Shown in pieces: positions 43,462 to 52,357 of a stretch of 64,000 bases of DNA. The stretch's first letter is position 1. The number at the start of each line of letters is the position of its first letter. The notes beneath the pieces are model-generated. The model was not told the DNA's origin and searched no databases. It was given only the letters and a program-made list of their open reading frames with translations. Where the stretch lies: assembly GCA_947166905.1 (NCBI GenBank), contig CAMVFZ010000004.1, positions 90,899 through 154,898 on the forward strand. Reading direction: 5' to 3'. The position numbers and the translations under genes were made by a program. The DNA comes from an uncultured Prevotellaceae bacterium (lineage in GTDB: Bacteria; Bacteroidota; Bacteroidia; Bacteroidales; UBA932).

Positions 43462-44948
43462 TGTTGTGAAGGAATGATATTATAAAAAATAGTTACATTT
43501 TCAGGGTAAGGATTATAAGGCAAATTCACACCAAGTCCAGGATAAACCATTAGGTAAAAGCCATTCCCATCGCCATCCCAACCAAGATTCATATTATAAT
43601 AATCATAAGTGGTGACGATTGTTTCGTCGGTCCACATCGGGTCCTCGGGCTTATCCATTCCCATTAATTCAGCTGCAGCAAGGGCCTCTTCATATGTGGC
43701 TGGTTCGCCAACACCTTCTTGTGGATTATACCCCAACATCCATTTATAGCTAGTATGCTTTGTTATGGTGCTTTTATAATATCCATCAATAATCCAAGCG
43801 TGTCCACTTCCATTGTAATCATGGCCTCCTATAAAAACCGGACGTTCTTGAATCAAGTTAGTAAGAACCGTATCTTTTTGAAAGCTACCCATAGAGGCTT
43901 GTAATCCAAAATACGGGAAAGTACTAAAAGCATCTTGCGGGGAACCTCCGCTACCGATAATGCCGCTATAAGAAATATTTGCGCGGCATCCAACATCTAA
44001 CATTAAATCTGACACATAAGAGGTGCTGCCGCTGGAGACGCTGTCTTTTGCCATTTGAGACCAACGAGAAGATGGGCTCTCATAATTATTACGTAACAGA
44101 TTGATTCTATAAGTTCCTATTAAAATAGGCGTAAGTTGATTATAATAAAAATCCAATGTGTCAACCGGTGTTAGAGAAGAGGAGTTTAATGATGTGTATA
44201 GACCGGAGGGTTGATTATACTTGTAATGGTAATAATAAAAGAGTTGAGACAATGCTACGGAAACACAACCAGTATAAAACTTATTATTTGTATTATATGG
44301 ATTGAAAGCAGGATTCGCCACAAGCGCTTGATCCTCTGGAAAGTTATTATTCCATGGGGCAAGTTGCCCCCATGCTGTTTCTGTATATGGCCCATATAGC
44401 ATAGTTTGAGTTTCGTTTGTTGTCTCGCTCAATGTTATTTTTGTCCATAACACATTTGGGTCATACCTAATTAAACTATCTTTGACGTTTTTAACCGAGG
44501 CGGAAGTATTCGAATCCCAGATTTCCGTGTTTTTGTTCGCCGAAACGTTATTTGTTTTTATTGTCGAAATGGCTGTTTTTGCTGATTTGACCCAAAACTT
44601 CGTCCCGGGATTATTTTCCCAGGTTTCATTAAAATGCCCAGTCTTGGAAAAAGCCAAAACGGGCGGCATGCGTTTATCGGCGGAAACAATTTTCCAACCA
44701 CTCTCAAAATTCATAATATACATTAAGGGTGTTCCATTTGCGGATACCGGAGTAATTGATAGAACATCTGTTTCTTTAAAAGCCTCTGCGATAAAAGATA
44801 TTGCTTCGCGCTCGGAGACAAAGAATCTGTCCGCCACCTCATCACTTTCTACTGTTTTTGTTGTAAGAATACCACTAGACATCGATTCTTTATGGCAAGA
44901 GCCTAATAATGCGGGTAACAAAAAGAACAAAAAGACAATCTTTTTCAT
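43458..44948 (-). CDS. C10-family (streptopain-like) cysteine protease lipoprotein
   Basis: A 496-residue lipoprotein: signal peptide ending LLGSC, Cys18. Residues about 35-130 form the inhibitory Spi/propeptide domain (WKIVSADKRMPPVLAFS). The mature C10 domain carries Gln195 in TAWGQLAPWN, catalytic Cys228 in YTGCVSVALSQ, catalytic His383 in GSGHAWIIDGY and the late NLGWDGDGNGFY. It degrades proteins outside the cell or in the periplasm after self-processing. It heads the operon with DUF4249 and the TonB receptor, so degradation and uptake are genetically linked. A weak TAACTTTT box lies about 15 bp upstream. Confidence 0.92.
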   Translation of the reverse strand: MKKIVFLFFLLPALLGSCHKESMSSGILTTKTVESDEVADRFFVSEREAISFIAEAFKETDVLSITPVSANGTPLMYIMNFESGWKIVSADKRMPPVLAFSKTGHFNETWENNPGTKFWVKSAKTAISTIKTNNVSANKNTEIWDSNTSASVKNVKDSLIRYDPNVLWTKITLSETTNETQTMLYGPYTETAWGQLAPWNNNFPEDQALVANPAFNPYNTNNKFYTGCVSVALSQLFYYYHYKYNQPSGLYTSLNSSSLTPVDTLDFYYNQLTPILIGTYRINLLRNNYESPSSRWSQMAKDSVSSGSTSYVSDLMLDVGCRANISYSGIIGSGGSPQDAFSTFPYFGLQASMGSFQKDTVLTNLIQERPVFIGGHDYNGSGHAWIIDGYYKSTITKHTSYKWMLGYNPQEGVGEPATYEEALAAAELMGMDKPEDPMWTDETIVTTYDYYNMNLGWDGDGNGFYLMVYPGLGVNLPYNPYPENVTIFYNIIPSQQ

Positions 44949-44996
44949 ATTGCATTCAATAAAAGTTAGTATAAGTAGAGTTCATTCTACATATTA

Positions 44997-45024
44997 GACG
45001 GACTGCTGGCAAAAAGACTGCGTG
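44997..45024 (+). repeat. Right end motif of the cassette
   Basis: GACG, 12 bp, AAAGACTGCGTG. Its outer 40 bp (44985-45024) match 52346-52385 at 32 positions without a gap, including the exact 16-mer GCAAAAAGACTGCGTG. Confidence 0.6.
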
Positions 45025-45027
45025 AGT

Positions 45028-45159
45028 AAAACAGAAAGCGGGCCCGTCAAGGCCCGCTATATAAAGGTTGAGGTTACCGGAACTAAAATCTGCCCTACCT
45101 GGCACTATGGAGTAGGCAACCCCAGCTGGTTCTTTATAGACGAAGTAATCGTCAAGTAA
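45028..45159 (+). pseudogene. Detached 3' end of the DUF4838 gene
   Basis: 132 bp identical to 38365-38496 except four substitutions, GTA/GTC, ACG/ACC, TAC/TAT and AAA/AAG, all at third codon positions and all synonymous. The fragment begins at a codon boundary and runs to the stop, and the stop overlaps the 3' end of the convergent PEP-binding gene by 8 bp. I infer that this is the original host end and that the copy at 38365 came with the cassette. Confidence 0.85.
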
Positions 45160-48061
45160 GCTTCACCAAGGCTTTGCCACTGCGGCCGTCAATGCACACT
45201 GAAAGAGGTTTTGCAAGACGGACGTGGCGCAGGAAGGCCGTTTCGTAAACGGCGGGCATGGCGTCCAGGGCGCTCAGGTCCAGAACATCTTCCGGACGGG
45301 AATAAGGGTCGACATTTACATAGCCCGCATTAAAGGATGTAAGGTTCTGGAAGAAATGCGTACCCTGACTGGGCTCTACCCTGAAGTCAGGAAGAGCGCA
45401 CTCTATAAGCACCTTGGTTTCTGAAATGTCGCTCCAGGTAACGGGAACGCCTAGAGTGGGGATGCTTGAGCCCCATCGGCCGTAGCCCAGAAGTACGTAC
45501 TGGCGGCCCTGCGAGCGCATCTGCGCGTTGAGCTCGCGAAGCTGGGCGGCCATTTCTTCCGTCTTCATCTTGTCGAAGGTATCGGCCTTGAGATAAACCA
45601 CATCGCAAAGGTCCGGAATCCATCCGGTGCCAAGGGCGCTGCCGGAATATACCATGGCGCCGGAGCAGTCTATGGACTTCCAGTCGATATCGGCTCGCAT
45701 AATATCGGACGATATCGGCCTTACCTGAAGGGCGTTGAAGATGCCGGTAGATAGGTCTGCGGCAAATTCTATCTCTATGCTGCAGTTCATCTGGGCAGTG
45801 CAGATATCCATCAGTTCCTTGATGATGGGGGCCAGCGGGAAGGTGCCGTAGCGCAGCACATGAGCGAAGGTCACTATCTTGGGCCCGCGCGGCAGGGGCG
45901 AGTCTACTATGCAATCGTTCTCGTAGTCGTAGGTAGAAACCACTTTGGACAGGGACTTGAACCGGCCGCAGTCAGAGATAGGAATGCGCTCCAGGTTCAC
46001 GGCGTCGTCTACGGAAGTCTTGAACTTTTCAGGCTGAAGATTCAGGGCGTACATCACCTCCTGAGTCTCTTTCAGGGCCAGTTTTGGCGTTGAGGTCTGA
46101 AGCACGTGGTTGGGGTAGGCCGGGCTGAACCGCAGCACCTGTTCCCCGTCTACCACCGCTTTGCCAAGGCCGAAGGCAATCTTTGCGATACCCTCTTCTG
46201 CCTTTTCATAGCCGATGGGATAGTAGTTTACAGACCTGGCCACACCGGAGATGGCGGGGAAGAAATAACCGCCGTCCTCTTCTCCGCAGATTTCCTGCAG
46301 TATGATGGCCATTTTCTCTTCCGATATCACATTGGCCGTGGCGGTGATATAGCCTTTGGAAGAAGCGAAATATACCGATGCGTAAACGCTCTTTATTGCC
46401 TTTGAAAGAAGGCGCAGCTGCTGGTCTTCGTTCTCTACCGCAGGAATCATGTAGGTAGAGTAAATTCCCGCAAACGGCTGATAATAAGAATCTTCCAGCT
46501 TTGAAGAAGAGCGTACTGCAAGCGGTTTGCGCACAACCCGGATGAAGGCGCGAAGCGCTTCAATCAGGTCTGACGGCAGGTTCGAGGATACGAACTCGGA
46601 CAGTATTTCTGCGTCTGAAATATCGGAGTTGATTACGTATCGCAGGCCGTTTTCAAGGATGAAGCGGTCAAAGTATTCTGTTGTTATAACAAGGGTACGC
46701 GGCACCATTACATGCACGTTTTCCCACTTGTCAAACAGCCTGTTCTTGTAAAGTATATGGTTCAGGAAGGCCAGGCCGCGGGCTTTTCCGCCAAGGGAAC
46801 CGTCGCCATAACGGGAGAACCATATAGTGTCGTTATAAGTTGCCGGATCAAAGCGGGCGACAACTCCAAGACCCTGTGAAATCCTGTATTTATGGATGGC
46901 GGCAACTGCCCTTGTGCGGAAGTCCTCTGTGTTTTCAAAGGATCCGTTCTTGAGCGACATTCCCACGCCAAAGATACCTCGCGCAAGAAGCCACCGGGAT
47001 ACGTAGTTTTTGCTGCGCATCTGGGTAAGCACATCCTCGGGCAGGGTGGCGATAATCTGCTCCGCCCCCTGAAGGTCTCCTGCGCGTGCTATTTCCTTGC
47101 CGTGTCCATCCGTAGCCACGAAGTCTCCAAAGCCGAACTCCCTGCCGATGTATTCCGACAGCTCCTGAGTAAGCGTCTTAGAGCGCTTCATAAGGAAGCC
47201 GGCCTTCAGGTTTTCCGCCACGCTGCGCATGCTCTCCTGTGAAGACTGCATCAGTATGGACATCTTGGGATATTCCTTGCGGATAAGGTTGCAAAGGTCA
47301 ACGCCGGCATCCAGTTTCTCCGTAGCCGCCTTGTCTCCGCGATGCAGCACAAAGCCGATATCGGAAATAACGCCCAGAAGGTTCTCCTTATAGGTATTGT
47401 AGATATTGACGGCGTCTTCGTAGTTGGTGGCCATCAGTATCTTAGGACGGGCGCGCTTACGGAAGATCTGCTGCTCTTCGTTAAGGGCGTCGCGCACTGC
47501 GGCGATGTTCTGCTGCAGCACAAGTTTGTACAGCAGAGGCAGGTATGTAGAATAGTATTTTACGGAATCTTCTACCAGAAGGATGCACTGTACGCCACCG
47601 TCCAGAATGTCGTTGGGCGCATTGGCGCTGTCCTCCAACAGTTTGATAATGGCGATGATAAGGTCTGTACTGCCGTTCCAGTTGAAGGTATAGTCTATCG
47701 CAGAGCGGTCGTGCTCTTCCATCTGCCTGTAAGTCTCCTTAGAGAAAGAGGAAAGCAGGACCACGGGGACGTCGGCCGCATATTCCTTCATTTTGCTGGC
47801 AAAGGTAAATACATCAACCTCGCCAACATTGTACATCGTTATTACAAGGTCCCAGCGTTCGCCGGCATCGGCCATGGCAAGTGCCTCGGTGGTAGATGCG
47901 GCGCGTACGAATACCGGAGGGTTGCTAAGGTTCAACTCTGCATACTCCCTGGCGATTCGGGCGTCCAGACGGCCGTCCTCCTCCATAGAGAAGTTGTCGT
48001 AGTTGTTGCAAACCAACAGTATCCGGCGTATTCGCCGGGTCATTAACGATGTGGCGGACAT
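45152..48061 (-). CDS. PEP/pyruvate-binding (PPDK-N-like) protein with receiver-like N-terminal domains
   Basis: A 969-residue protein. Residues about 10-150 and 155-310 resemble two CheY-like receiver folds (VITMYNVGEVD, CILLVEDSVKYYST). Residues about 415-760 contain the ATP-grasp PEP synthase/PPDK N-terminal domain with GSLGGKARGLAFLN and the nucleotide-site AVRSSSKLEDS near residue 540, and GTGWIPDLCD follows later. No swivelling phosphohistidine or C-terminal PEP-binding barrel is evident. Homologues in Bacteroidales are annotated as PEP synthase, but a kinase or signalling role is equally possible. Its stop overlaps the detached DUF4838 end. Confidence 0.8.
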   Translation of the reverse strand: MSATSLMTRRIRRILLVCNNYDNFSMEEDGRLDARIAREYAELNLSNPPVFVRAASTTEALAMADAGERWDLVITMYNVGEVDVFTFASKMKEYAADVPVVLLSSFSKETYRQMEEHDRSAIDYTFNWNGSTDLIIAIIKLLEDSANAPNDILDGGVQCILLVEDSVKYYSTYLPLLYKLVLQQNIAAVRDALNEEQQIFRKRARPKILMATNYEDAVNIYNTYKENLLGVISDIGFVLHRGDKAATEKLDAGVDLCNLIRKEYPKMSILMQSSQESMRSVAENLKAGFLMKRSKTLTQELSEYIGREFGFGDFVATDGHGKEIARAGDLQGAEQIIATLPEDVLTQMRSKNYVSRWLLARGIFGVGMSLKNGSFENTEDFRTRAVAAIHKYRISQGLGVVARFDPATYNDTIWFSRYGDGSLGGKARGLAFLNHILYKNRLFDKWENVHVMVPRTLVITTEYFDRFILENGLRYVINSDISDAEILSEFVSSNLPSDLIEALRAFIRVVRKPLAVRSSSKLEDSYYQPFAGIYSTYMIPAVENEDQQLRLLSKAIKSVYASVYFASSKGYITATANVISEEKMAIILQEICGEEDGGYFFPAISGVARSVNYYPIGYEKAEEGIAKIAFGLGKAVVDGEQVLRFSPAYPNHVLQTSTPKLALKETQEVMYALNLQPEKFKTSVDDAVNLERIPISDCGRFKSLSKVVSTYDYENDCIVDSPLPRGPKIVTFAHVLRYGTFPLAPIIKELMDICTAQMNCSIEIEFAADLSTGIFNALQVRPISSDIMRADIDWKSIDCSGAMVYSGSALGTGWIPDLCDVVYLKADTFDKMKTEEMAAQLRELNAQMRSQGRQYVLLGYGRWGSSIPTLGVPVTWSDISETKVLIECALPDFRVEPSQGTHFFQNLTSFNAGYVNVDPYSRPEDVLDLSALDAMPAVYETAFLRHVRLAKPLSVCIDGRSGKALVKLT

Positions 48062-48062
48062 T

Positions 48063-49298
48063 TTATTCTATCGATGAAGCGACAATATTGGCGATGGTGG
48101 CGCGAACCCGGCCAAGGTTACCGTCGTCGGTAGGGTGTACCCTGTTCGTAAGGATTATAATAGCTGTCTTGGTGTCTGGGTCGATTATGATAGAAGTTCC
48201 GGTGTAGCCGGTGTGGCCAACGGTGTGCTGACGCTCCAGGATGTCGCCGCTGGTGCCAGGATACATCTCGTAAGTGTCCCAGCCAAGGGCGCGGGCTACT
48301 GCGGGATCGTTGTCAAAAGGAATCTCGAACATCTTGCGTACGGTCTCCTTGCCAAGGATGCGTTTGCCATGGATGGCGCCGCCGTTCATAAGGGCTGCTG
48401 CAATTACGCTAAGATCCATTGCGTTAGAGAACACACCTGCATTTCCGGAGTTGCCGGCATTGCCAAGACGGGCGATGGGGTCATGAACCTGGGCGATGAG
48501 GGGTTTGCCGTCGGCCTGCACCTCTGTAGCGGCGCAAAGCTTTGCAAGCTCTTCTGCGTTGGGGTTGGACTGGGGCTCGCCAAAGAGGGGGAAATAAGTG
48601 GTATGCTTAAGCTCAAGGGCGTCGAAGACGTTCTTCTGTGCGTAGTCGCAAAGACGCTCTCCGGTGACGTTCTGAAGTATGTTCTGAAGGGTGATGAAGT
48701 TAAGGCAGCTGTACATCTGGCGAGTTCCGGGTTTGAAGCGGCGCGGCAGCTGGGTGGCAATGTACCACATCAGGGAATCGGGCTGGTTAACCTCGAAACG
48801 GTTCCTGTATTCCCTTTCTCCGATGTAAGGAATAAGGCCTGAAGAATGGGTCAGGAGGTCCTGGACGGTGATTTCGTCCTCTTCTCCAGTCTCCGGGTCT
48901 GTCCAGTTCTTGAAGCCGGGAATATAGCGGTCAACTCTGTCTGACAGGCGCACAAGACCCTTTTCAATGAGCTGCATGAAGGAAAGAGTTGTTCCTACGC
49001 ACTTGCTCACGGATGCCATGTCAAACATAGTCTCCGTTGTCATCTTTACGGTATCCGGGACAACCTGTCGGTTGCCGAAGGCCTTCAGATAAACAACACG
49101 GTCGTCGCGAACCACTGAAACAACTGCACCAGGCATGAGCTTCTGGCTGATTGCGTCGTTTATTACGCTGTCAATCAGTTCCAGTCTCTGCCCGTTCATT
49201 CCACGATGCTCGGGTTTGCTTATTTTAAGACCCTCCCTGTGAGAACAGGAAGAAAAAATCAGGATGGCCGCAGCCAGAATAGATACCGTACGTCTCAT
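48063..49298 (-). CDS. Serine hydrolase lipoprotein, beta-lactamase family
   Basis: A 411-residue lipoprotein, lipobox FSSC with Cys18. Motifs: MASVSKCVG gives SxxK (Ser and Lys of SVSK near residue 96), MYSCLN supplies the Tyr of the second motif near residue 196, and VGHTGYTG near residue 363 is the third motif. Similar proteins act as esterases, D-amino-acid peptidases or carboxypeptidases. The gene ends 1 bp before the PEP-binding gene starts and begins 8 bp after the EEP gene's stop, giving a three-gene minus-strand operon. It is a distant paralogue of the protein at 833-1969. Confidence 0.86.
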   Translation of the reverse strand: MRRTVSILAAAILIFSSCSHREGLKISKPEHRGMNGQRLELIDSVINDAISQKLMPGAVVSVVRDDRVVYLKAFGNRQVVPDTVKMTTETMFDMASVSKCVGTTLSFMQLIEKGLVRLSDRVDRYIPGFKNWTDPETGEEDEITVQDLLTHSSGLIPYIGEREYRNRFEVNQPDSLMWYIATQLPRRFKPGTRQMYSCLNFITLQNILQNVTGERLCDYAQKNVFDALELKHTTYFPLFGEPQSNPNAEELAKLCAATEVQADGKPLIAQVHDPIARLGNAGNSGNAGVFSNAMDLSVIAAALMNGGAIHGKRILGKETVRKMFEIPFDNDPAVARALGWDTYEMYPGTSGDILERQHTVGHTGYTGTSIIIDPDTKTAIIILTNRVHPTDDGNLGRVRATIANIVASSIE

Positions 49299-49306
49299 AT
49301 TTGGAT

Positions 49307-50149
49307 TTAGAATATTAAAGTTGCTTTTACGGGATAATGGTCAGAAATGAACTTGCGCTCCAGGAACGGCTTGCGAACAACCTCGAATACAGGGCAGCTG
49401 CTAAAGCCGGAAGCGAAGATATGGTCTATTACAGCCTCTTTCTCCTTGTGTCCCCATGCATTGTAGGTAGCGCCCTCGTCGGTCTTGAAGGCCCACTCCC
49501 TTACATTGCGAAGTTTTCCTTTAAGGGGGGCCAGGGTCTCATTATCCTGGGTAACATTGAAGTCTCCGGAAAGGATAAGGGGATAACCCTCTTTATTCAT
49601 AGCGCCGATGCGCTCTACGATAAGTTCCAGTCCATTTTTGCGGGCCTCTACGCCAACATGGTCAAGATGGGTGTTCACCATGTAGAACATCTTGCCGGTC
49701 TCCTTATGCTTTACAAGCGCCCAGGTTGCGGTACGATAGCAGGCTGCATCCCAACCCTTGGAGGGCTTGTCCGGAGTCTCTGAAAGCCAGTAAGTGCCCC
49801 ATTTTACAATCTTTACGGTCTTGGGATTATAAAAGATGCACATGTGCTCTCCGGCCTTTTTGCCGTCGTCACGACCAACGCCGATGCACTTGTAGTCAAG
49901 GTACTCTTTAAGAACGTCCATCTGGTCCCTAAGGACCTCCTGCATGCCGATGATATCCGGTTTCTGGTCATTTATCATCTCCATTACAGCACCGCCACGA
50001 TAGTACCATGAATTGGTGCCGTCTTCCGCTGTACCATAGCGGATATTGAAGGTCATTGTTGTAACGGATGCTGGTTTGACGGGGTCCTTGGCGGCAAGGC
50101 TGCCGATTGAAAAAAGGAGCAGTGCCGCGGTTAGTATTTGAAGTCTCAT
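49307..50149 (-). CDS. Secreted EEP-family phosphohydrolase
   Basis: A 280-residue exported protein, signal peptide ending SLAA near residue 20. The EEP signature is complete: MTFNIRYG, GMQEV with the metal-binding Glu, VNTHLDHVG, SGDFNVT, IDHIFAS and the final SDHYPVKA with the catalytic His. The group includes DNases, sphingomyelinases and sugar-phosphate or nucleotide phosphatases, and the gut Bacteroidales members are mostly uncharacterised. It heads the operon that continues with a serine hydrolase and the PEP-binding protein. Confidence 0.88.
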   Translation of the reverse strand: MRLQILTAALLLFSIGSLAAKDPVKPASVTTMTFNIRYGTAEDGTNSWYYRGGAVMEMINDQKPDIIGMQEVLRDQMDVLKEYLDYKCIGVGRDDGKKAGEHMCIFYNPKTVKIVKWGTYWLSETPDKPSKGWDAACYRTATWALVKHKETGKMFYMVNTHLDHVGVEARKNGLELIVERIGAMNKEGYPLILSGDFNVTQDNETLAPLKGKLRNVREWAFKTDEGATYNAWGHKEKEAVIDHIFASGFSSCPVFEVVRKPFLERKFISDHYPVKATLIF

Positions 50150-50177
50150 ATATTCAAAGCGTGATTGTTGGATTAAG

Positions 50178-50205
50178 CAAATATAAAAAAATCTTTCTAT
50201 TTTTG
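50178..50205. promoter_or_regulatory. Divergent -7 elements
   Basis: TATATTTG on the minus strand (50185-50178) for the EEP operon and TATTTTTG on the plus strand (50198-50205) for the ThiL-like gene, each 22-28 bp from its start codon. Confidence 0.55.
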
Positions 50206-50227
50206 TATTATCAAGACGAAGAAGTAT

Positions 50228-51229
50228 ATGAATTTCTCTGATTTAGGTAGAGTAGGAGCCATTTCCGCTCTGTATGAAGGAACACCTTACAAACCCTTTG
50301 CCACCGGCGGAGTGCATGCAAAGAAAGACTCCGTGATGGTTAACAGGAGCAAACTCCTGCTGGAGGGAACAGACTTCAATCTCATCTATTTCCCGCTTAA
50401 GCATCTGGGCTACAAGGCGGTTACAATCGCCGCAGGCCAGCTTTATGCCGCCTTTGCTCATCCTGATTCACTTGAGGTCCGCATCGGAGTATCGGCAAAA
50501 CTTGATTATCCCCAGATCAAGGAGCTGTGGGAGGGTATGGTGACGGCTGCCAAAGAGCATGGATTTGCTAATCTTGGCCTTGACCTTGTGCCTTCGCGCA
50601 ACGGGCTCATCATATCCCTGGCATCATCGGGCCATACCGACAAGCTGTGGGATACCCGCAGGCCCAAGCCCCAGACAAAGGACTTGATCTGCGTTTCAGG
50701 GCCTCTGGGAGCCGCTTATCTTGGAATGAGCCTGCTGGAACAGGGAGCAGAAGAGTATACCAAGGGACGTACCACTCCGGACATGGAGCGCTATAAAATG
50801 ATTGTGGGTTCTTACCTTAAGCCAGAGCTTCCTGCGGCCGTTTTGGCGCAGATGGAAGAGCTTGAAATAGTGCCGTCGGCCGCATATCTTGTAGACCGTG
50901 GCCTGTCAGACGCCCTTAAGCAGCTGGTCCGCGACACCGGTCTTGGCGCCAAGGTTTACGCAGACAAGATACCTTTCGAGGGCAATACCTTCGCGCTTGG
51001 CAAGAAGCTTGACATAGATCCCGTATCCGCAGCGTTCAATGGCGGAGAAGATTACAGGCTTCTCTTTACCATACCGATACTTAAGATGGAAGACTTCCGT
51101 CATAACCTGCCCACCTTCGACATCATCGGCCATCTGGCCCAAAGCGATGTGGGCGCGGTTCTGGTAATGCCGGAGGGCGCAGAGCTTCCCGTACACAGCC
51201 AGGGCTGGAAGGAAGACGAAGAAGAGTAA
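50228..51229 (+). CDS. ThiL/PurM-fold (AIR-synthase-related) protein with altered metal site
   Basis: A 333-residue protein of the PurM/ThiL superfamily. It keeps YFPLKHLGYKAV and NGGEDYRLLFTI, both characteristic of thiamine-monophosphate kinase. The usual acidic motifs are changed: the glycine-Asp-Asp-Ala start reads KKDSVMV, the TTD of the lid strand reads NRSKLLLEG, the NxSD reads AAGQLYA, and GGDT reads GLDLV. Several magnesium-binding Asp residues are therefore missing. It may be an inactive or repurposed ThiL paralogue. The DUF4923 gene follows after 20 bp. Confidence 0.75.
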   Translation: MNFSDLGRVGAISALYEGTPYKPFATGGVHAKKDSVMVNRSKLLLEGTDFNLIYFPLKHLGYKAVTIAAGQLYAAFAHPDSLEVRIGVSAKLDYPQIKELWEGMVTAAKEHGFANLGLDLVPSRNGLIISLASSGHTDKLWDTRRPKPQTKDLICVSGPLGAAYLGMSLLEQGAEEYTKGRTTPDMERYKMIVGSYLKPELPAAVLAQMEELEIVPSAAYLVDRGLSDALKQLVRDTGLGAKVYADKIPFEGNTFALGKKLDIDPVSAAFNGGEDYRLLFTIPILKMEDFRHNLPTFDIIGHLAQSDVGAVLVMPEGAELPVHSQGWKEDEEE

Positions 51230-51249
51230 TAGTTTAAACCACAAATAAG

Positions 51250-51885
51250 ATGAAGAAATTAGTTTCTATCCTTGCTGCTGCAACATTGTTTGCCGGCGCT
51301 GCATCGGCCCAGGGCCTTGGAGACATTCTGGGCGCATTGGGTGGCAATTCCGGTCTTGGAAACACCATCAACAACGTTATTTACGCCTACACAGGCAACA
51401 CATCGGCCGTTTTGCTTCCGGGAACCTGGACTTACACCGGCCCTGCATTCTCTCTTGGCGGTGACAACCTTCTTACCAACGTTGCCGGCGCTGCTGCAAA
51501 CAGCACCATAGAGAACAAGGTCAGCACTTATTTGGAGAAATACGGCATTAAGCCCGGTCAGTTCACCATCACCTTCAACGAAGACCTTACCTTCAACTGC
51601 ACCATCAAAGGCGTGCCCATCACTGGAAAATGGAGAACTTCTGAAGACAACAACAAGGTTCAGCTGCAGTTTGGCCAGACAATGAAGTACCTTTCACTTA
51701 CCGGCGCACTCAAGAAGACCTCCGCTGGCTGCGAGGTCCTTTTCAATGGTAAGAAGTTCCTTGATTTTGCCAAGAAAGCCCTTACTTATGTAAGCAAGGT
51801 CGACAGCTCGATCGGTACTGTAAGCGGCCTTGCCGGCAACTTCAGTTCCATGCAGATTGGTTGCAAACTCGTAAAGCAGAAATAA
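51250..51885 (+). CDS. DUF4923 secreted lipocalin-like protein
   Basis: A 211-residue exported protein with a signal peptide ending SAQG near residue 21. The mature part has WTYTGPAFSLGGDN, FTITFNEDLTFNCTIKG and GKWRTSEDNN, which fit DUF4923, a beta-barrel family of Bacteroidales without known ligand. Two cysteines (near 113 and 156) and a third near the end are in the periplasmic part. Probably co-transcribed with the ThiL-like gene. Downstream is the IS3 relic. Confidence 0.75.
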   Translation: MKKLVSILAAATLFAGAASAQGLGDILGALGGNSGLGNTINNVIYAYTGNTSAVLLPGTWTYTGPAFSLGGDNLLTNVAGAAANSTIENKVSTYLEKYGIKPGQFTITFNEDLTFNCTIKGVPITGKWRTSEDNNKVQLQFGQTMKYLSLTGALKKTSAGCEVLFNGKKFLDFAKKALTYVSKVDSSIGTVSGLAGNFSSMQIGCKLVKQK

Positions 51886-51971
51886 GCTGCTGAAAGCTGC
51901 CTACAGCGTCGTGTAGCCTCCCCCGTTCTTCGTGCAGTTTAAAAGTTTACAAATAGAATTAAATTTGTAAC

Positions 51972-52296
51972 ATGAAGAAGAGTAGATTTAGCGAAAATGA
52001 AATGGTGCGCGCAGTGAGGCAGTTGGAGGGCGGGCTGAGCGCCGATAGAAGACGCCATACGGGCTGCCGCCGAGTTTGGCGACGGCTTCGATAAGATTTT
52101 TCAGCGGATTAGACGTAGTGGATACACTTGGAACCATAAGAAGGTGTACCGGGTGTATAAAAAGATGCATTATAACAAACGAGTCCGTCTTAAGAAACGA
52201 ATACCGGCCAGGGTGAAGAATCCTTTGGAAGAACCACAAATGCCTAATACAACATGGTCATTAGACTTCGTCAGCTTCATTCTGCTCATTCGTTGA
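51972..52296 (+). pseudogene. IS3-family transposase relic (orfA start fused to orfB fragment)
   Basis: The first 25 codons (MKKSRFSENEMVRAV) are the start of an IS3-type OrfA. Frame is then lost around 52040-52080, and a second piece in a different frame reads RRSGYTWNHKKVYRVYKKMHY and ends TTWSLDFVS before a stop, which is the region just upstream of the DDE catalytic core of OrfB. The HTH of OrfA, the frameshift window and the whole catalytic core are gone, so it cannot move. The element end motif at 52358-52385 probably marks its right terminus. The 51886-52634 gap holds nothing else coding. Confidence 0.8.
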
Positions 52297-52357
52297 CTTG
52301 GTCATTGGGTTTATTAGAAGTAATATCAATAATTAAAACGAGAGTTTCTACAAGTAA

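Larger units (their letters stand above)
38508..45024. mobile_element. AT-rich inserted cassette (sigma-barrel, TonB receptor, DUF4249, C10 protease)
   Basis: About 6.5 kb that separates the DUF4838 gene from its duplicated 3' end. It is visibly richer in A+T and uses AAA, ATA and TTT codons more than its neighbours. It is bounded by CACGCAGTCTTT at 38508 and its reverse complement at 45013-45024. It contains only one copy of the octamer CATCGGCC, about 4 being expected from the rest of the window. It carries no integrase or transposase, so it is a passenger or a decayed element. The pre-insertion state can be reconstructed: the DUF4838 stop overlapped the PEP-binding gene's stop by 8 bp. Confidence 0.6.
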
